Below, piece after piece: positions 51,524-60,421 of a stretch of DNA of 64,000 nucleotides. A program made the position numbers and the translations under genes. Under the pieces are notes generated by a model. It worked only from the letters and a program-made list of their open reading frames with translations. It searched no databases and had not been told where the DNA came from. This stretch comes from an uncultured Holophagaceae bacterium (GTDB taxonomy: Bacteria > Acidobacteriota > Holophagae > Holophagales > Holophagaceae): contig CAIWKE010000013.1 in assembly GCA_903913215.1 (NCBI GenBank), positions 1 through 64,000 of the forward strand, written 5' to 3'. Position 1 is the stretch's first letter. Each line of letters opens with the position of its first letter.

Positions 51524-52981
51524 TTGGCAAACCCGTTGCCCGGACAACCTGACCTGAAGCGATTCATGCGCGAGATTGAGCGCGTGGACCTGGGTCTTCG
51601 GTTGAAGAAGGCCGAGGCCCACATCCAGGATCTGGAGCACCGCATCGCCGGGCTGGCCCACCTGGACTCCAACACCGGACTGCCCAACCAGGCCCGCTTT
51701 CTGGACCGCCTGGACCAGGCCATTCTCCAATCCACGCGCCAGGCTCAGAAGGTGGCCGTCATCGTGCTGGACCTGGACCGCTTCAAGCGGGTCAACGACC
51801 TGCTGGGGCATCCCGGCGGCGATGACATCCTGCGCCAGGTGGCCCGGCGCTTGGAGGGCTCCCTGCGCCTGGGTGACACGCTGGCTGCCATGGGCGGCGA
51901 CCGTTTCATGGTGCTGCTGCCCACGCTGAAGGAGGACCTGGGGGCCATGAAGGTGGGCCTCAAGCTCCTGGAATCCCTGGCCGCGCCCTTCCAGGCCGGC
52001 GGGGAGGAACTCCAGCTCACGGCCAGCATGGGCATCTGCCTCTTCCCCCAGGACGGCATGGAGAGCACCACCCTGCTGTCCCATGCCGAGTCCGCCATGT
52101 ACCGGGCCAAGGAGCGCGGCGGCAATCGCATGGAGTGCTTCACCACCACGCTGAATCTGGTCTCCATGGAGCGCCAGGAGATGGAGCGGTGCCTCAAGGA
52201 GGCCATGCAGAACGGTGAACTGCAGATGTTCTACCAGCCCCAGTTCCACATGGACGGCCGCCTCTCGGGCGCCGAGGCTCTCATCCGGTGGAACCACCCC
52301 TTGCTGGGCTGTGTGCCGCCGACCAAGTTCATCCCCCTGGCCGAGGAGAGCCGCCTCATCCTGCCCATCGGCGAGTGGGCCCTGCGGGAAGCGTGCAAGC
52401 AGATGGCCCGATGGCACACCCTCAGCAGCATCCCCCTCCTCCTGGCCGTGAACGTCTCCGCCATGCAGTTCACCAGTGGAGACTGGGATGCCTGCGTGGT
52501 GCGCGCCCTGCTGGATTCGGGCCTGGACCCGTCCTCCCTGGAACTGGAGCTGACCGAGAGCCTGATCATGCGCCAGGGCCACGAGGATGTCCGCCCGCTC
52601 GTGCGCCTCAGGGAGATCGGCACCCGCATCGCCATCGACGATTTCGGCACCGGCTACAGCTCCCTGGGCTACCTCCAGCGCCTGCCCATCACCACCCTGA
52701 AACTGGACCAGTCCTTCATCGCCGCCCTGCAGGTGGAACCACCTGCGGTCTCCTCCGAGCACATCGTCAAGGCCGTGGTGCAACTGGCCCACAGCCTCAA
52801 CCTTACGGTGATCGCTGAAGGCGTGGAGACTGAGGGCCAGCGCGACATGGTGGAAATGCTGGGCTGTGATGGCCTCCAGGGCTTCCTCCTGGGGCGCCCC
52901 CTGCCCGCCGATGCCTTCGAGGCCATGCTGGAGTCCATGACGCAAATGGCCTTCCTGGAGGGCCGACGCCCGGACTTGTAG
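51524..52981 (+). CDS. Degenerate GGDEF plus EAL c-di-GMP phosphodiesterase
   Basis: A protein of 485 residues. An N-terminal coiled coil (LRLKKAEAHIQDLEHRIAG) precedes a GGDEF domain with DSNTGLPNQARFLDRL and VLDLDRFKRVND. Its signature loop is GGDRF (about residue 125), so the catalytic Glu of GGDEF is replaced by Arg and cyclase activity is unlikely. The EAL domain is complete: EALIRWNHP, NVSAMQF, ELTES, DDFGTGYSSL, KLDQSFI, EGVET and QGFLLGRPLP. It should degrade c-di-GMP, with GGDRF as a possible allosteric site. The start is TTG at 51524 with GGAG upstream. No sensor domain is visible. Confidence 0.88.
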   Translation: MANPLPGQPDLKRFMREIERVDLGLRLKKAEAHIQDLEHRIAGLAHLDSNTGLPNQARFLDRLDQAILQSTRQAQKVAVIVLDLDRFKRVNDLLGHPGGDDILRQVARRLEGSLRLGDTLAAMGGDRFMVLLPTLKEDLGAMKVGLKLLESLAAPFQAGGEELQLTASMGICLFPQDGMESTTLLSHAESAMYRAKERGGNRMECFTTTLNLVSMERQEMERCLKEAMQNGELQMFYQPQFHMDGRLSGAEALIRWNHPLLGCVPPTKFIPLAEESRLILPIGEWALREACKQMARWHTLSSIPLLLAVNVSAMQFTSGDWDACVVRALLDSGLDPSSLELELTESLIMRQGHEDVRPLVRLREIGTRIAIDDFGTGYSSLGYLQRLPITTLKLDQSFIAALQVEPPAVSSEHIVKAVVQLAHSLNLTVIAEGVETEGQRDMVEMLGCDGLQGFLLGRPLPADAFEAMLESMTQMAFLEGRRPDL

Positions 52982-53022
52982 GAGGCACCCGCCCAGCGTC
53001 TACTTGGTCTGGAGCCCTTCGC

Positions 53023-54078
53023 ATGAATCAGGACGATCCCCCCCGCCAGCGCCGCGTGCGCTACCAGGGCACCCATCCCCGTCGCTTCGCCGAGAAGTAC
53101 AAAGAGCTGGCGCCGGAAACTCATGCCGAGGAGCTGGAAAAGGTGCGGGCCCGGGGCCACACGCCCGCCGGCACCCACCGCTCCATCTGCGTGACGGAGA
53201 TCCTGGAGGTGCTGGCACCGAAGCCCGGTGAACAGGCCCTGGACGCCACCCTGGGCTACGGCGGCCACACGCAGGAGCTGCTGCCCCTGCTGCGACCCGG
53301 CGGGCGCCTGGTGGGCCTGGACGTGGATCCCCTGGAGCTGCCGCGCACCGAAGCCCGGCTGCGGGCCCTCGGCTTCAGCGACGACGAGCTGGTTCTGCGC
53401 CGCATGAACTTCGCGGGGCTGCCCAAGGTGCGCGGCGAGTTCGGCGGCTTCGACCTGGTGCTGGCGGACCTGGGCGTCTCCTCCATGCAGATCGACAACC
53501 CGGCCCGGGGCTTCACCTGGAAGGCCGAGGGGCCCCTGGACCTGCGCCTCAATCCCCAACGGGGCCGCTCCGCGGCGGAGCTGCTGGCCAACCTGGACGA
53601 GACGGCCCTGGCCGAGCTGCTGGTGGAGAACGCCGACGAGCCTCACGCCCTGGCCATTGCAAGGGCCGTGCACGGGCAGCCCGTCCGCAGCACCCGCGAC
53701 CTGGCGAACCTGGTGCGCGCGGCGGTGGCCGGGGAAGTGCACGTCACCGAGTTCGAGGAGGCCGCCAAGCGCTCCCTCCAGCGCAGCTTCCAGGCCCTGC
53801 GCATCGCCGTGAACGACGAGTTCCGCGTGCTGGACCAGTTCCTGGCCCTGCTGCCTGCGGCCCTGAATCCCGGCGGCCGGGTGGCCATCCTCACCTTCCA
53901 CTCCGGCGAGGACCGCCGCGTGAAGAAGGCCTTCCAGGCGGGCCTGCGCGAGGGGCTCTACGCCGCCGTGGCGCCAGAACCTCTGCGGGCCTCCCCCGAA
54001 GAGCGCCGTGCCAACCCCCGCTCCACCAGCGCGAAGCTGCGCTGGGCCGTGGCACCCCCTCCTCCCGGAGCCCCTTGA
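53023..54078 (+). CDS. rsmH: RsmH-type 16S rRNA (C1402-N4) methyltransferase, divergent
   Basis: A protein of 351 residues. GYGGHTQELL is the RsmH SAM motif; LADLGVSSMQID, GRSAAELLANLDE, then RSFQALRIAVNDE and ILTFHSGEDRRVKKAF are further family hallmarks. The typical opening (H-x-P-V-L-L) is replaced by THRSICVTEIL after a ~45-residue basic extension, and the usual MDMRMD strand is LDLRLN. It may be the cell's RsmH outside a division cluster, or a paralogue. GGAG precedes the ATG. The stop overlaps the next start (TGATG). Confidence 0.82.
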   Translation: MNQDDPPRQRRVRYQGTHPRRFAEKYKELAPETHAEELEKVRARGHTPAGTHRSICVTEILEVLAPKPGEQALDATLGYGGHTQELLPLLRPGGRLVGLDVDPLELPRTEARLRALGFSDDELVLRRMNFAGLPKVRGEFGGFDLVLADLGVSSMQIDNPARGFTWKAEGPLDLRLNPQRGRSAAELLANLDETALAELLVENADEPHALAIARAVHGQPVRSTRDLANLVRAAVAGEVHVTEFEEAAKRSLQRSFQALRIAVNDEFRVLDQFLALLPAALNPGGRVAILTFHSGEDRRVKKAFQAGLREGLYAAVAPEPLRASPEERRANPRSTSAKLRWAVAPPPPGAP

Positions 54079-54407
54079 TGAATCCTCTCCTCCTGGGCCG
54101 CCTGGACAAGCGGGACCTTCTGGTCCTGGTGCTTATGGCGCTGGTCTTCCTGACCCTGAAGTCCAGCGCCTTCGGCCCCGTCACCACCTGGGTGCTGCTG
54201 GGCGCAGGCCTGCTCCTGGGCCCCGCGGGTTTTTTCGGCTGGCGCTGGCTGCACGCCCGCAAGGCACGGGCACAAGCGCAGCAGGACGCCCTCTTCCTGC
54301 ACCCGACCTTCCTGGGCCAGATCGCCAGCCTGCCCAAGGCCGACCAGGAGAAGCTCCTGCGGAACCTCGCCCAAGGCGAATCGCGGCAGTCGACGTTAAA
54401 GCTGTAG
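54078..54407 (+). CDS. Small membrane protein coupled to rsmH
   Basis: A protein of 109 residues with two hydrophobic helices (LLVLVLMALVFLTLK and VLLGAGLLLGPAGFFGW) and a basic C-terminal tail (HARKARAQAQQD). The ATG overlaps the rsmH stop as TGATG, so it is translated by coupling. The function is unknown. Confidence 0.6.
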   Translation: MNPLLLGRLDKRDLLVLVLMALVFLTLKSSAFGPVTTWVLLGAGLLLGPAGFFGWRWLHARKARAQAQQDALFLHPTFLGQIASLPKADQEKLLRNLAQGESRQSTLKL

Positions 54408-54486
54408 CGGGTCTGCGCTTCCTCTGGCCGTACCCAGGAAAGACGGCCATTCCCGGGACGTCAATCACAGGATAAACTGGTCGAAT

Positions 54487-55371
54487 ATGATCGCTTCGGC
54501 CCCCATCTCCCGTACCCGCTCAGTCCTGCTCTGGCTGCTCGCCCTCGCGCTGATGGCCAGCGCCGTGGTTTACCAGCGCCGCACAGGCCCCACTCACCCT
54601 CTGCAGGGCAAGGTGGCCGTGGGGACAAAGACCGTGGCTTACAAGCTCATCCGAAGCGAGGAGACCCTGCGCGATGCGCGGGTGGCCCTGCCGGACCCTG
54701 GCGTCGCGGGCACCCTGGTGTGGCGCCGCTTCCCAACCACGGAAGCCTGGACGCCCCAGGCCATGATCTTGGAAACCGTGAAGGGCAAGGCAGAGTTGGC
54801 GGGCTACCTGCCCCGTCAGGCCGCCGCGGGCAAGGTGGAGTACCGGGTGGAGCTGGCGGCTCCCAGTGGCCTCATTACCATCCCCGCCAAGGAGCACATC
54901 GTCCTGCGCTACAAGGGCCACGTGCCCCTGACCCTGCTCATCTCCCACATCAGCATGATGTTCATCTCGGTGCTGCTGGGCCTGCGCGTGGGCCTGGGCA
55001 CCGTGCTCGGCCCCCTCACGCCCCGCAAGCACCTCTGGGTGGCCCTAGGCTGCATGACCCTGGGCGGCCTCATCCTCGGCCCCTTCGTCCAGAAATACGC
55101 CTTCGGCCACTTCTGGACCGGCTTCCCCTGGGGCTTCGACCTGACGGACAACAAGACCCTGATCATGTGGCTGGCCTGGGCCTTCGCCTGCGGCGTGGCG
55201 GGCTTCAAGGTCAGCACTCGCGAACTGCTGGTCCGCATCACGGTGCTGGCTGCCACCGTGGCCATGATCGTGGTCTACCTCATCCCGCACAGCATGCGCG
55301 GCAGCCAGCTCGACTACAGCAAGCTGCAAGCCGGCGCCGACGCCAAGGCCGCCGTGGGGACTGGACGATAA
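54487..55371 (+). CDS. Multi-pass membrane protein of unknown function
   Basis: A protein of 294 residues. An N-terminal helix (VLLWLLALALMASAVVY) is followed by a beta-rich outer domain (about 30-150), then four helices (VPLTLLISHISMMFISVLLG, LWVALGCMTLGGLILG, LIMWLAWAFACGVAG and ITVLAATVAMIVVYL). Conserved-looking SHISMMF and GFDLTDNK sit near the membrane. I know no function; a thin signalling or electron-transfer role would be a guess. Confidence 0.6.
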   Translation: MIASAPISRTRSVLLWLLALALMASAVVYQRRTGPTHPLQGKVAVGTKTVAYKLIRSEETLRDARVALPDPGVAGTLVWRRFPTTEAWTPQAMILETVKGKAELAGYLPRQAAAGKVEYRVELAAPSGLITIPAKEHIVLRYKGHVPLTLLISHISMMFISVLLGLRVGLGTVLGPLTPRKHLWVALGCMTLGGLILGPFVQKYAFGHFWTGFPWGFDLTDNKTLIMWLAWAFACGVAGFKVSTRELLVRITVLAATVAMIVVYLIPHSMRGSQLDYSKLQAGADAKAAVGTGR

Positions 55372-55382
55372 AGCAGAAAAGA

Positions 55383-55459
55383 TCACCACCAAGGCACCAA
55401 GACGCCAAGACGCCAAGAACCGAAAATTTATTCTTGGTGTCTTGCTGTCTTGGTAGTGA
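55383..55459. repeat. CACCAAG palindromic repeat, second copy
   Basis: TCACCACCAAG (55383-55393) pairs with CTTGGTAGTGA (55449-55459), with one mismatch, around nested CACCAAG and CTTGGTG units. It lies between convergent genes, as does the copy at 30,129-30,236. Confidence 0.75.
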
Positions 55460-55465
55460 ATGTCT

Positions 55466-57046
55466 TTAAGGCGTGGACCGCAGTGAGGGTCCAGTCCCCG
55501 CGAGTCTTCCCAGCTCCAGCGCGAAGCGCACTTGCTGCATGAGGCCTTCGAGGTTCCAGGTGGGGTCGTAGCGGTCCGTGGGGCGGTGGTAGCGCTCCAG
55601 GAACGAAGCGGCCTGGGCTTGGGCGGCGGCTTTGTCGCCGAGGTAGTCGAAGCCTCCGTCCAGGGAGAAGCCCGGCGACAGGGCGGGCACGCCCGCCTGC
55701 ATGAAGGGGAAGTGGTCCGAGCGGAAGCAGAGGCCCGTGGGATCTGCCTTGGCGGGCATGAGGACCAGGCCCGTGGACGCGGCCGCCTGTTCGCACAGGG
55801 CCCGCAGCTTTGGCGCGGTGGAACCCAGCAGGCCGATGTCGCGGGTGGGGCCCACCACGTTGAGGCTCTCCAGGTTGATGTCCAGCACCGTGGGGGCCAG
55901 GGGCCAGAGGGGCGCCGCCACGTAGGCCGACGAGCCTAGCAGCCCCTGCTCCTCCCCGCAGGGAAAGAAGAACAGCACGCTGCGCGGCAGGGGCCGATGA
56001 ACCAGAGCCCCGGCCAGGGCAAGCACGGCAGCGCAGCCGGTGCCGTTGTCCACGGCGCCTGAGTAGATGGCGCCATCGGCGCCCTTGCCGAAGTGGTCCC
56101 AGTGGGCGGAGTAGATCACCAGCTCCTGCTTGAGGGCCGGGTCCGTGCCCGGCAGCAGGCCCGCCACATTCCACTGGTCCAAAGTGCGCACCGTGGAGCG
56201 GATCTGGCCCTTGGCCCGCAGGTCCAGGGGCGTGGGCTTGAAGCTGAGGGCATCGGCGCCCCCAGCGAGCGCCTTGAAATCCTGGCCCGCCAGGGCGAAG
56301 AGGCGCTGGGCCGTGGCCTCCGTCAGCCAACCCTGCACGGCGCCGGCCTGACCCGCGCCCTCCCGCTGGAAGCGCTCCTGGGTCCAGCTGTTGCGAACCA
56401 CGGCCCAGCCATAGCCCGCGGAGCGGTCCGTGTGGACCAGCAGCACGCCCGCGGCGCCGTGTCGCTTGGCCTCCTCGAACTTGTAGGTCCAGCGACCGTA
56501 GAGGTTCTCTGGCTCGCAGCAGAGAGGAGCCGGAGGTCCACCGGGACGATCACCCACCAGCATGACGAGGATGCGGCCTCGCACATCCAGCCCCTTGTAG
56601 TCGTCCCGGCTGCCATCGGGGGCAGCGATGCCGTGCCCCACGAAGACCAGGGGCGCGTCCACGGAAACTTGGGCCTCCGGTGCGGCGGCGCCCAGGGCCA
56701 GCTCGCTGCCCAGGACCGGAGTCAGGCTGCCCTTCGGCCCGGTGAAGCTGAGCCCGCTGGCGGCCGCATCCAGGCGGAGGCCCGCCAGGCGCACCTTCTG
56801 GCGGTAACTGGTGCCGTTGACGGGCTGCATGCCCAGCACTTGCAACTGGGTCTCCAGGTAGCGCACGGCCAAGTCCCCGCCCCGCTGCCCCGTGCCCCGG
56901 CCTTCCAACACATCGTCCGCCAGAAAGGCCAAGTGGGCCCGCAGGGCGGCTTCGTCGGGGCCGGGCCGCGACGAAGCCCTCAAATCATTGGCCCCCTGGC
57001 CAAACAAGGACAGACCGGCGAAGAGGGCAACAAGGATTCGGCGCAA
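55466..57046 (-). CDS. Secreted M28-family zinc peptidase with PA domain
   Basis: A protein of 526 residues with a signal peptide (RRILVALFAGLSLFG). A PA-type insertion (PLVFVGHGIAAPDGSRDDYK) precedes the peptidase. The co-catalytic zinc ligands are His in YSAHWDHFG, Asp in GAVDNGTGCA and Glu in FPCGEEQGLLGS; RSDHFPFMQAGVP supplies the last His. It cleaves amino acids or peptides outside the cytoplasm. The start is TTG at 57046, with GGAGG six bases upstream. It is divergent from the second tricorn-like gene. Confidence 0.88.
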   Translation of the reverse strand: MRRILVALFAGLSLFGQGANDLRASSRPGPDEAALRAHLAFLADDVLEGRGTGQRGGDLAVRYLETQLQVLGMQPVNGTSYRQKVRLAGLRLDAAASGLSFTGPKGSLTPVLGSELALGAAAPEAQVSVDAPLVFVGHGIAAPDGSRDDYKGLDVRGRILVMLVGDRPGGPPAPLCCEPENLYGRWTYKFEEAKRHGAAGVLLVHTDRSAGYGWAVVRNSWTQERFQREGAGQAGAVQGWLTEATAQRLFALAGQDFKALAGGADALSFKPTPLDLRAKGQIRSTVRTLDQWNVAGLLPGTDPALKQELVIYSAHWDHFGKGADGAIYSGAVDNGTGCAAVLALAGALVHRPLPRSVLFFFPCGEEQGLLGSSAYVAAPLWPLAPTVLDINLESLNVVGPTRDIGLLGSTAPKLRALCEQAAASTGLVLMPAKADPTGLCFRSDHFPFMQAGVPALSPGFSLDGGFDYLGDKAAAQAQAASFLERYHRPTDRYDPTWNLEGLMQQVRFALELGRLAGTGPSLRSTP

Positions 57047-57159
57047 GGGGACCTCCCGCCCTACCTTAGCCGGTCGGCGGCTCGTGGGGTTCGGACTCAA
57101 CCGCCCCGTGTCACCTCGCGTATGCTTCCCTGGACCCCAACCCGAGCCCGGAGCTTTGC

Positions 57160-60100
57160 ATGCGCCTACTGCCTTTCTTCACCACCGCAGCCATCGTGGC
57201 CGTCTCGGTCAGTGCCACGGCCCAGGTCGATGCCAGGCTCATGCGCTACCCCGATGTCTCGGCCACACAGATTGCCTTCAGCTATGCCAATGACATCTGG
57301 GTGGTGGCCAAGACCGGCGGGCTGGCCCAGCGCCTCTCCACCCCCAAGGGTGAGGAGTCCTTCCCCCGCTTCTCCCCAGACGGCAAGGAGCTGGCCTTCA
57401 GCGCCAACTACGATGGCAACCAGGATGTCTATGTGCTACCCGTGGGCGGCGGCATTCCCACGCGGGTCACCCACCACCCCGGCAATGACCGCCTGGTGGA
57501 CTGGACGCCGGATGGCAAGTCGCTGCTCTTCGCCTCGGGCATGGAGTCCGGCAAGGACCGCTTCAGCAAGCTCTTCCTCGCCCCCAAGGGCGGCGGCCTG
57601 CCCACGGCCCTGCCCCTGCCCTACGCCGAGTTCGGCGCCCTCTCCCCGGACGGCAAGGTGCTGGCCTACATGCCCATCAGCACGGACTTCCGCACCTGGA
57701 AGCGCTATCGCGGCGGCATGGCATCGGAAATCTGGTTCTACGACCTGGAGAAGAAGACCGCCCTCCGCCTGCCCAACTCTGAGGGCTCCAACGATTCCCA
57801 GCCCATGTGGTACGGCGGCAAGCTCTACTTCCTGTCGGATCGCGATGGCGTGAGGCGCAACAACCTCTGGTCCTATGACCTGGCCACCAGGGCCTTCCAG
57901 CAGGTGACCTTCTTCAAGGAATACGACGCCCACTTCCCCGCCATCGGACCCAGCGACATCGTGCTGGAGGCCGGGGGCCGCCTCTACCGCCTGGAATTGC
58001 CCACCGAGAAGTTGGTCGAAGTGAAGGTGGAGGTCATCACGGACCGCGCCGCCCTCAAGCCCCGGGAAGAGAACGCCAGCCGCCTCATCAAGAACCCCAG
58101 CCTCTCCGCCCAGGCTAAGCGCGCGGTCTTCGAGGCCCGGGGCGACCTCTTTTCCGTGCCCGCAGACAAGGGCTACGTGCTGAACCTCACCCAGACGCCC
58201 GGCGTGGCAGAGCGCTTCCCGGCCCTCTCCCCGGATGGCCAGCAGGTGGCCTACTTCAGCGACCGCAGCGGCGAGTATGAGCTCTGCGTGCGGCCCGCGG
58301 ACGGCAGCGGCGCAGAGCGCCAGATCACCCACCTGGGCCCTGGCTTCCGCTACCAGATCGCCTGGTCACCCGATGCCAAGCGCGTGGTCTTCGCGGACCA
58401 GACCATGCGCATCAACCTCTGCGACCTGGACACCGGCAAGGTGCAGGTGGTGGACAAAGGGCACTTCATGTTCGAGGGCAACCTAGAGGGCTTCCACGCC
58501 AACTGGTCCGCGGACAGCCGCTGGTTCACCTACGCCATCGATACCCCCAACCAGAACAGCGTGGTGGTGCTCTTCGACACGAAGACCGGCCAGCGCCGGG
58601 CCGTGACTTCGCCCTTCTTCAACGCCAACGATCCGGTCTTCGACCCCGAGGGCAAATACCTCTTTCTCACCACAGGGCAGCAGTTCACGCCCACCTACAG
58701 CGACCTGGACAACACCTGGGTCTACGCCGCCACCACCCGCCTCGCCGCCCTGCCCCTGCGTTCGGACGTGGCCTCGCCCACGGCGCCCCGCAACGATGCC
58801 GATGCGGCGAAGGAGGACAAGGCCAAGGACAAGGACGACAAGAAGGACGACAAACAGGCAAAGGCCGAGATCAAGCCCGTGGACATCGACCTGGAGGGCC
58901 TGGAGGCCCGCATGGTGCTGCTGCCCCCAGTGGCTGGCTACTACCTGGACCTGGCCGCAACCAAGGGCAAGCTGGCCTATCGCCGAGCCGCCCAACAGAG
59001 CCAGGACGGTCCCACCAAGGGCACCCTCTATGTTTATGACCTGGAGGAGCGCGAAGAGAAGGCCGTGCTGGCGGACCTGGACGGCATGGTCCTCAGCGGG
59101 GACGGCGCCAAGGTGCTGGTGAACCGCAAGCAGGACTACGCCCTGGTGGAGCTGAAGCCCGATCAGAAATTCGAGAAGAAGCTGCCCACGGCCGAGCTGA
59201 TGATGACCGTGGATCCCCGCGCCGAGTGGCGGCAGATCTTCAACGATACCTGGCGCCTGCAGCGGGACATGTTCTATGACCCGGCCATGCACGGGGTGGA
59301 CTGGAAGGGCATGCGTGTCCGCTACGGCAAGCTCCTGGAGGACTGTGCCACCCGCGAGGACGTGAACTTCGTCCTGGGCGAACTCATCGCTGAGCTGAAC
59401 GCCTCCCACACCTATCGGGGCGGCGGCAGCGACCTGGAGCAGCCCGCCCGTCTGGGCACAGGCCTCCTGGGCGCGGACTTCAGCCTGGAGAACGGCGCTT
59501 TCCGGATCAAGTCCATCCTCCGCGGCGCCGCCTGGGATGCCCAGGTGCGCGGGCCCCTGGCCCAGCCGGGTCTCAAGGTGAAGGAGGGCGACTACCTCCT
59601 GGCCGTGAACCGCATCCCCCTCGACATCCACCAGGACCCCTGGGCCGCCTTCGAGGGCCTGGCGGGCAAGACCGTGCTGCTCACTGTGAACGACAAGCCC
59701 AGCATGGACGGCGCCCACGACATCCTTGTGGACACCCTGGCCAACGACTACCAGCTCCGCTACTGGAGCTGGATCGAGGCCAAGCGGAAGTATGTGGAGC
59801 AGGCCAGCCACGGCCGTCTGGGTTACATCTATGTGCCCGACACGGGCATCAATGGTCAGAACGACCTGGTGAAGCAGTTCCGCGCCCAGTGGGACAAGCA
59901 GGGCCTCGTCATCGATGAGCGCTTCAACAGCGGCGGCCAGATCCCAGATCGCTTCGTCGAGATGCTGGGTCGCAAGACCCTCAATTACTACGGCGTGCGC
60001 GACGGGCAGGACTGGCAGTGGCCCGCCGTGGCCCACAACGGCCCCATGGCCATGCTCATCAACGGCTGGAGCGGCTCCGGCGGTGACTGCTTCCCCTTCC

Positions 60101-60420
60101 TCTTCAAGCAGGCGGGACTCGGCCCCCTCATCGGCCGCCGCACCTGGGGTGGTCTCATCGGCATCAGCGGTGCCCCGGCTCTGGTGGATGGCGGCAACAT
60201 CACCGTGCCCACCTTCGGGATCTTCTCGAAGGAAGGCAAGTGGATCGTGGAGAGCTACGGCGTGGACCCCGACATCGAAGTGATCGACGATCCCGCCCTG
60301 CTGGCCCAGGGCAAGGATCCCCAGTTGGATCGGGCCATCCAGGAAGTGGAAGCCGCCATCAAGGCGCACCCGCCCCTGGCCACGCCCAAGCCCACCTACC
60401 CCAACCGCTCGGGCTTCTGA
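57160..60420 (+). CDS. Tricorn-like S41 peptidase 2
   Basis: A secreted protein of 1086 residues with a signal peptide (LLPFFTTAAIVAVSVSATAQ). Blade repeats (FPRFSPDGKELAFSANYDGN, RFPALSPDGQQVAYFSDRSG) form propellers up to about 650. A Lys/Asp-rich linker, a PDZ-like segment (VRGPLAQPGLKVKEGDYLLA) and the S41 core follow. The catalytic candidates are His in NASHTYRGG (about 750) and Ser in GWSGSGGDCFP (about 973). GGAG lies before the ATG. It lies one base upstream of a MetX-like hydrolase gene, so the two are co-transcribed, and it is divergent from an M28 peptidase, together forming a peptide-degradation cluster. Confidence 0.9.
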   Translation: MRLLPFFTTAAIVAVSVSATAQVDARLMRYPDVSATQIAFSYANDIWVVAKTGGLAQRLSTPKGEESFPRFSPDGKELAFSANYDGNQDVYVLPVGGGIPTRVTHHPGNDRLVDWTPDGKSLLFASGMESGKDRFSKLFLAPKGGGLPTALPLPYAEFGALSPDGKVLAYMPISTDFRTWKRYRGGMASEIWFYDLEKKTALRLPNSEGSNDSQPMWYGGKLYFLSDRDGVRRNNLWSYDLATRAFQQVTFFKEYDAHFPAIGPSDIVLEAGGRLYRLELPTEKLVEVKVEVITDRAALKPREENASRLIKNPSLSAQAKRAVFEARGDLFSVPADKGYVLNLTQTPGVAERFPALSPDGQQVAYFSDRSGEYELCVRPADGSGAERQITHLGPGFRYQIAWSPDAKRVVFADQTMRINLCDLDTGKVQVVDKGHFMFEGNLEGFHANWSADSRWFTYAIDTPNQNSVVVLFDTKTGQRRAVTSPFFNANDPVFDPEGKYLFLTTGQQFTPTYSDLDNTWVYAATTRLAALPLRSDVASPTAPRNDADAAKEDKAKDKDDKKDDKQAKAEIKPVDIDLEGLEARMVLLPPVAGYYLDLAATKGKLAYRRAAQQSQDGPTKGTLYVYDLEEREEKAVLADLDGMVLSGDGAKVLVNRKQDYALVELKPDQKFEKKLPTAELMMTVDPRAEWRQIFNDTWRLQRDMFYDPAMHGVDWKGMRVRYGKLLEDCATREDVNFVLGELIAELNASHTYRGGGSDLEQPARLGTGLLGADFSLENGAFRIKSILRGAAWDAQVRGPLAQPGLKVKEGDYLLAVNRIPLDIHQDPWAAFEGLAGKTVLLTVNDKPSMDGAHDILVDTLANDYQLRYWSWIEAKRKYVEQASHGRLGYIYVPDTGINGQNDLVKQFRAQWDKQGLVIDERFNSGGQIPDRFVEMLGRKTLNYYGVRDGQDWQWPAVAHNGPMAMLINGWSGSGGDCFPFLFKQAGLGPLIGRRTWGGLIGISGAPALVDGGNITVPTFGIFSKEGKWIVESYGVDPDIEVIDDPALLAQGKDPQLDRAIQEVEAAIKAHPPLATPKPTYPNRSGF

Positions 60421-60421
60421 C

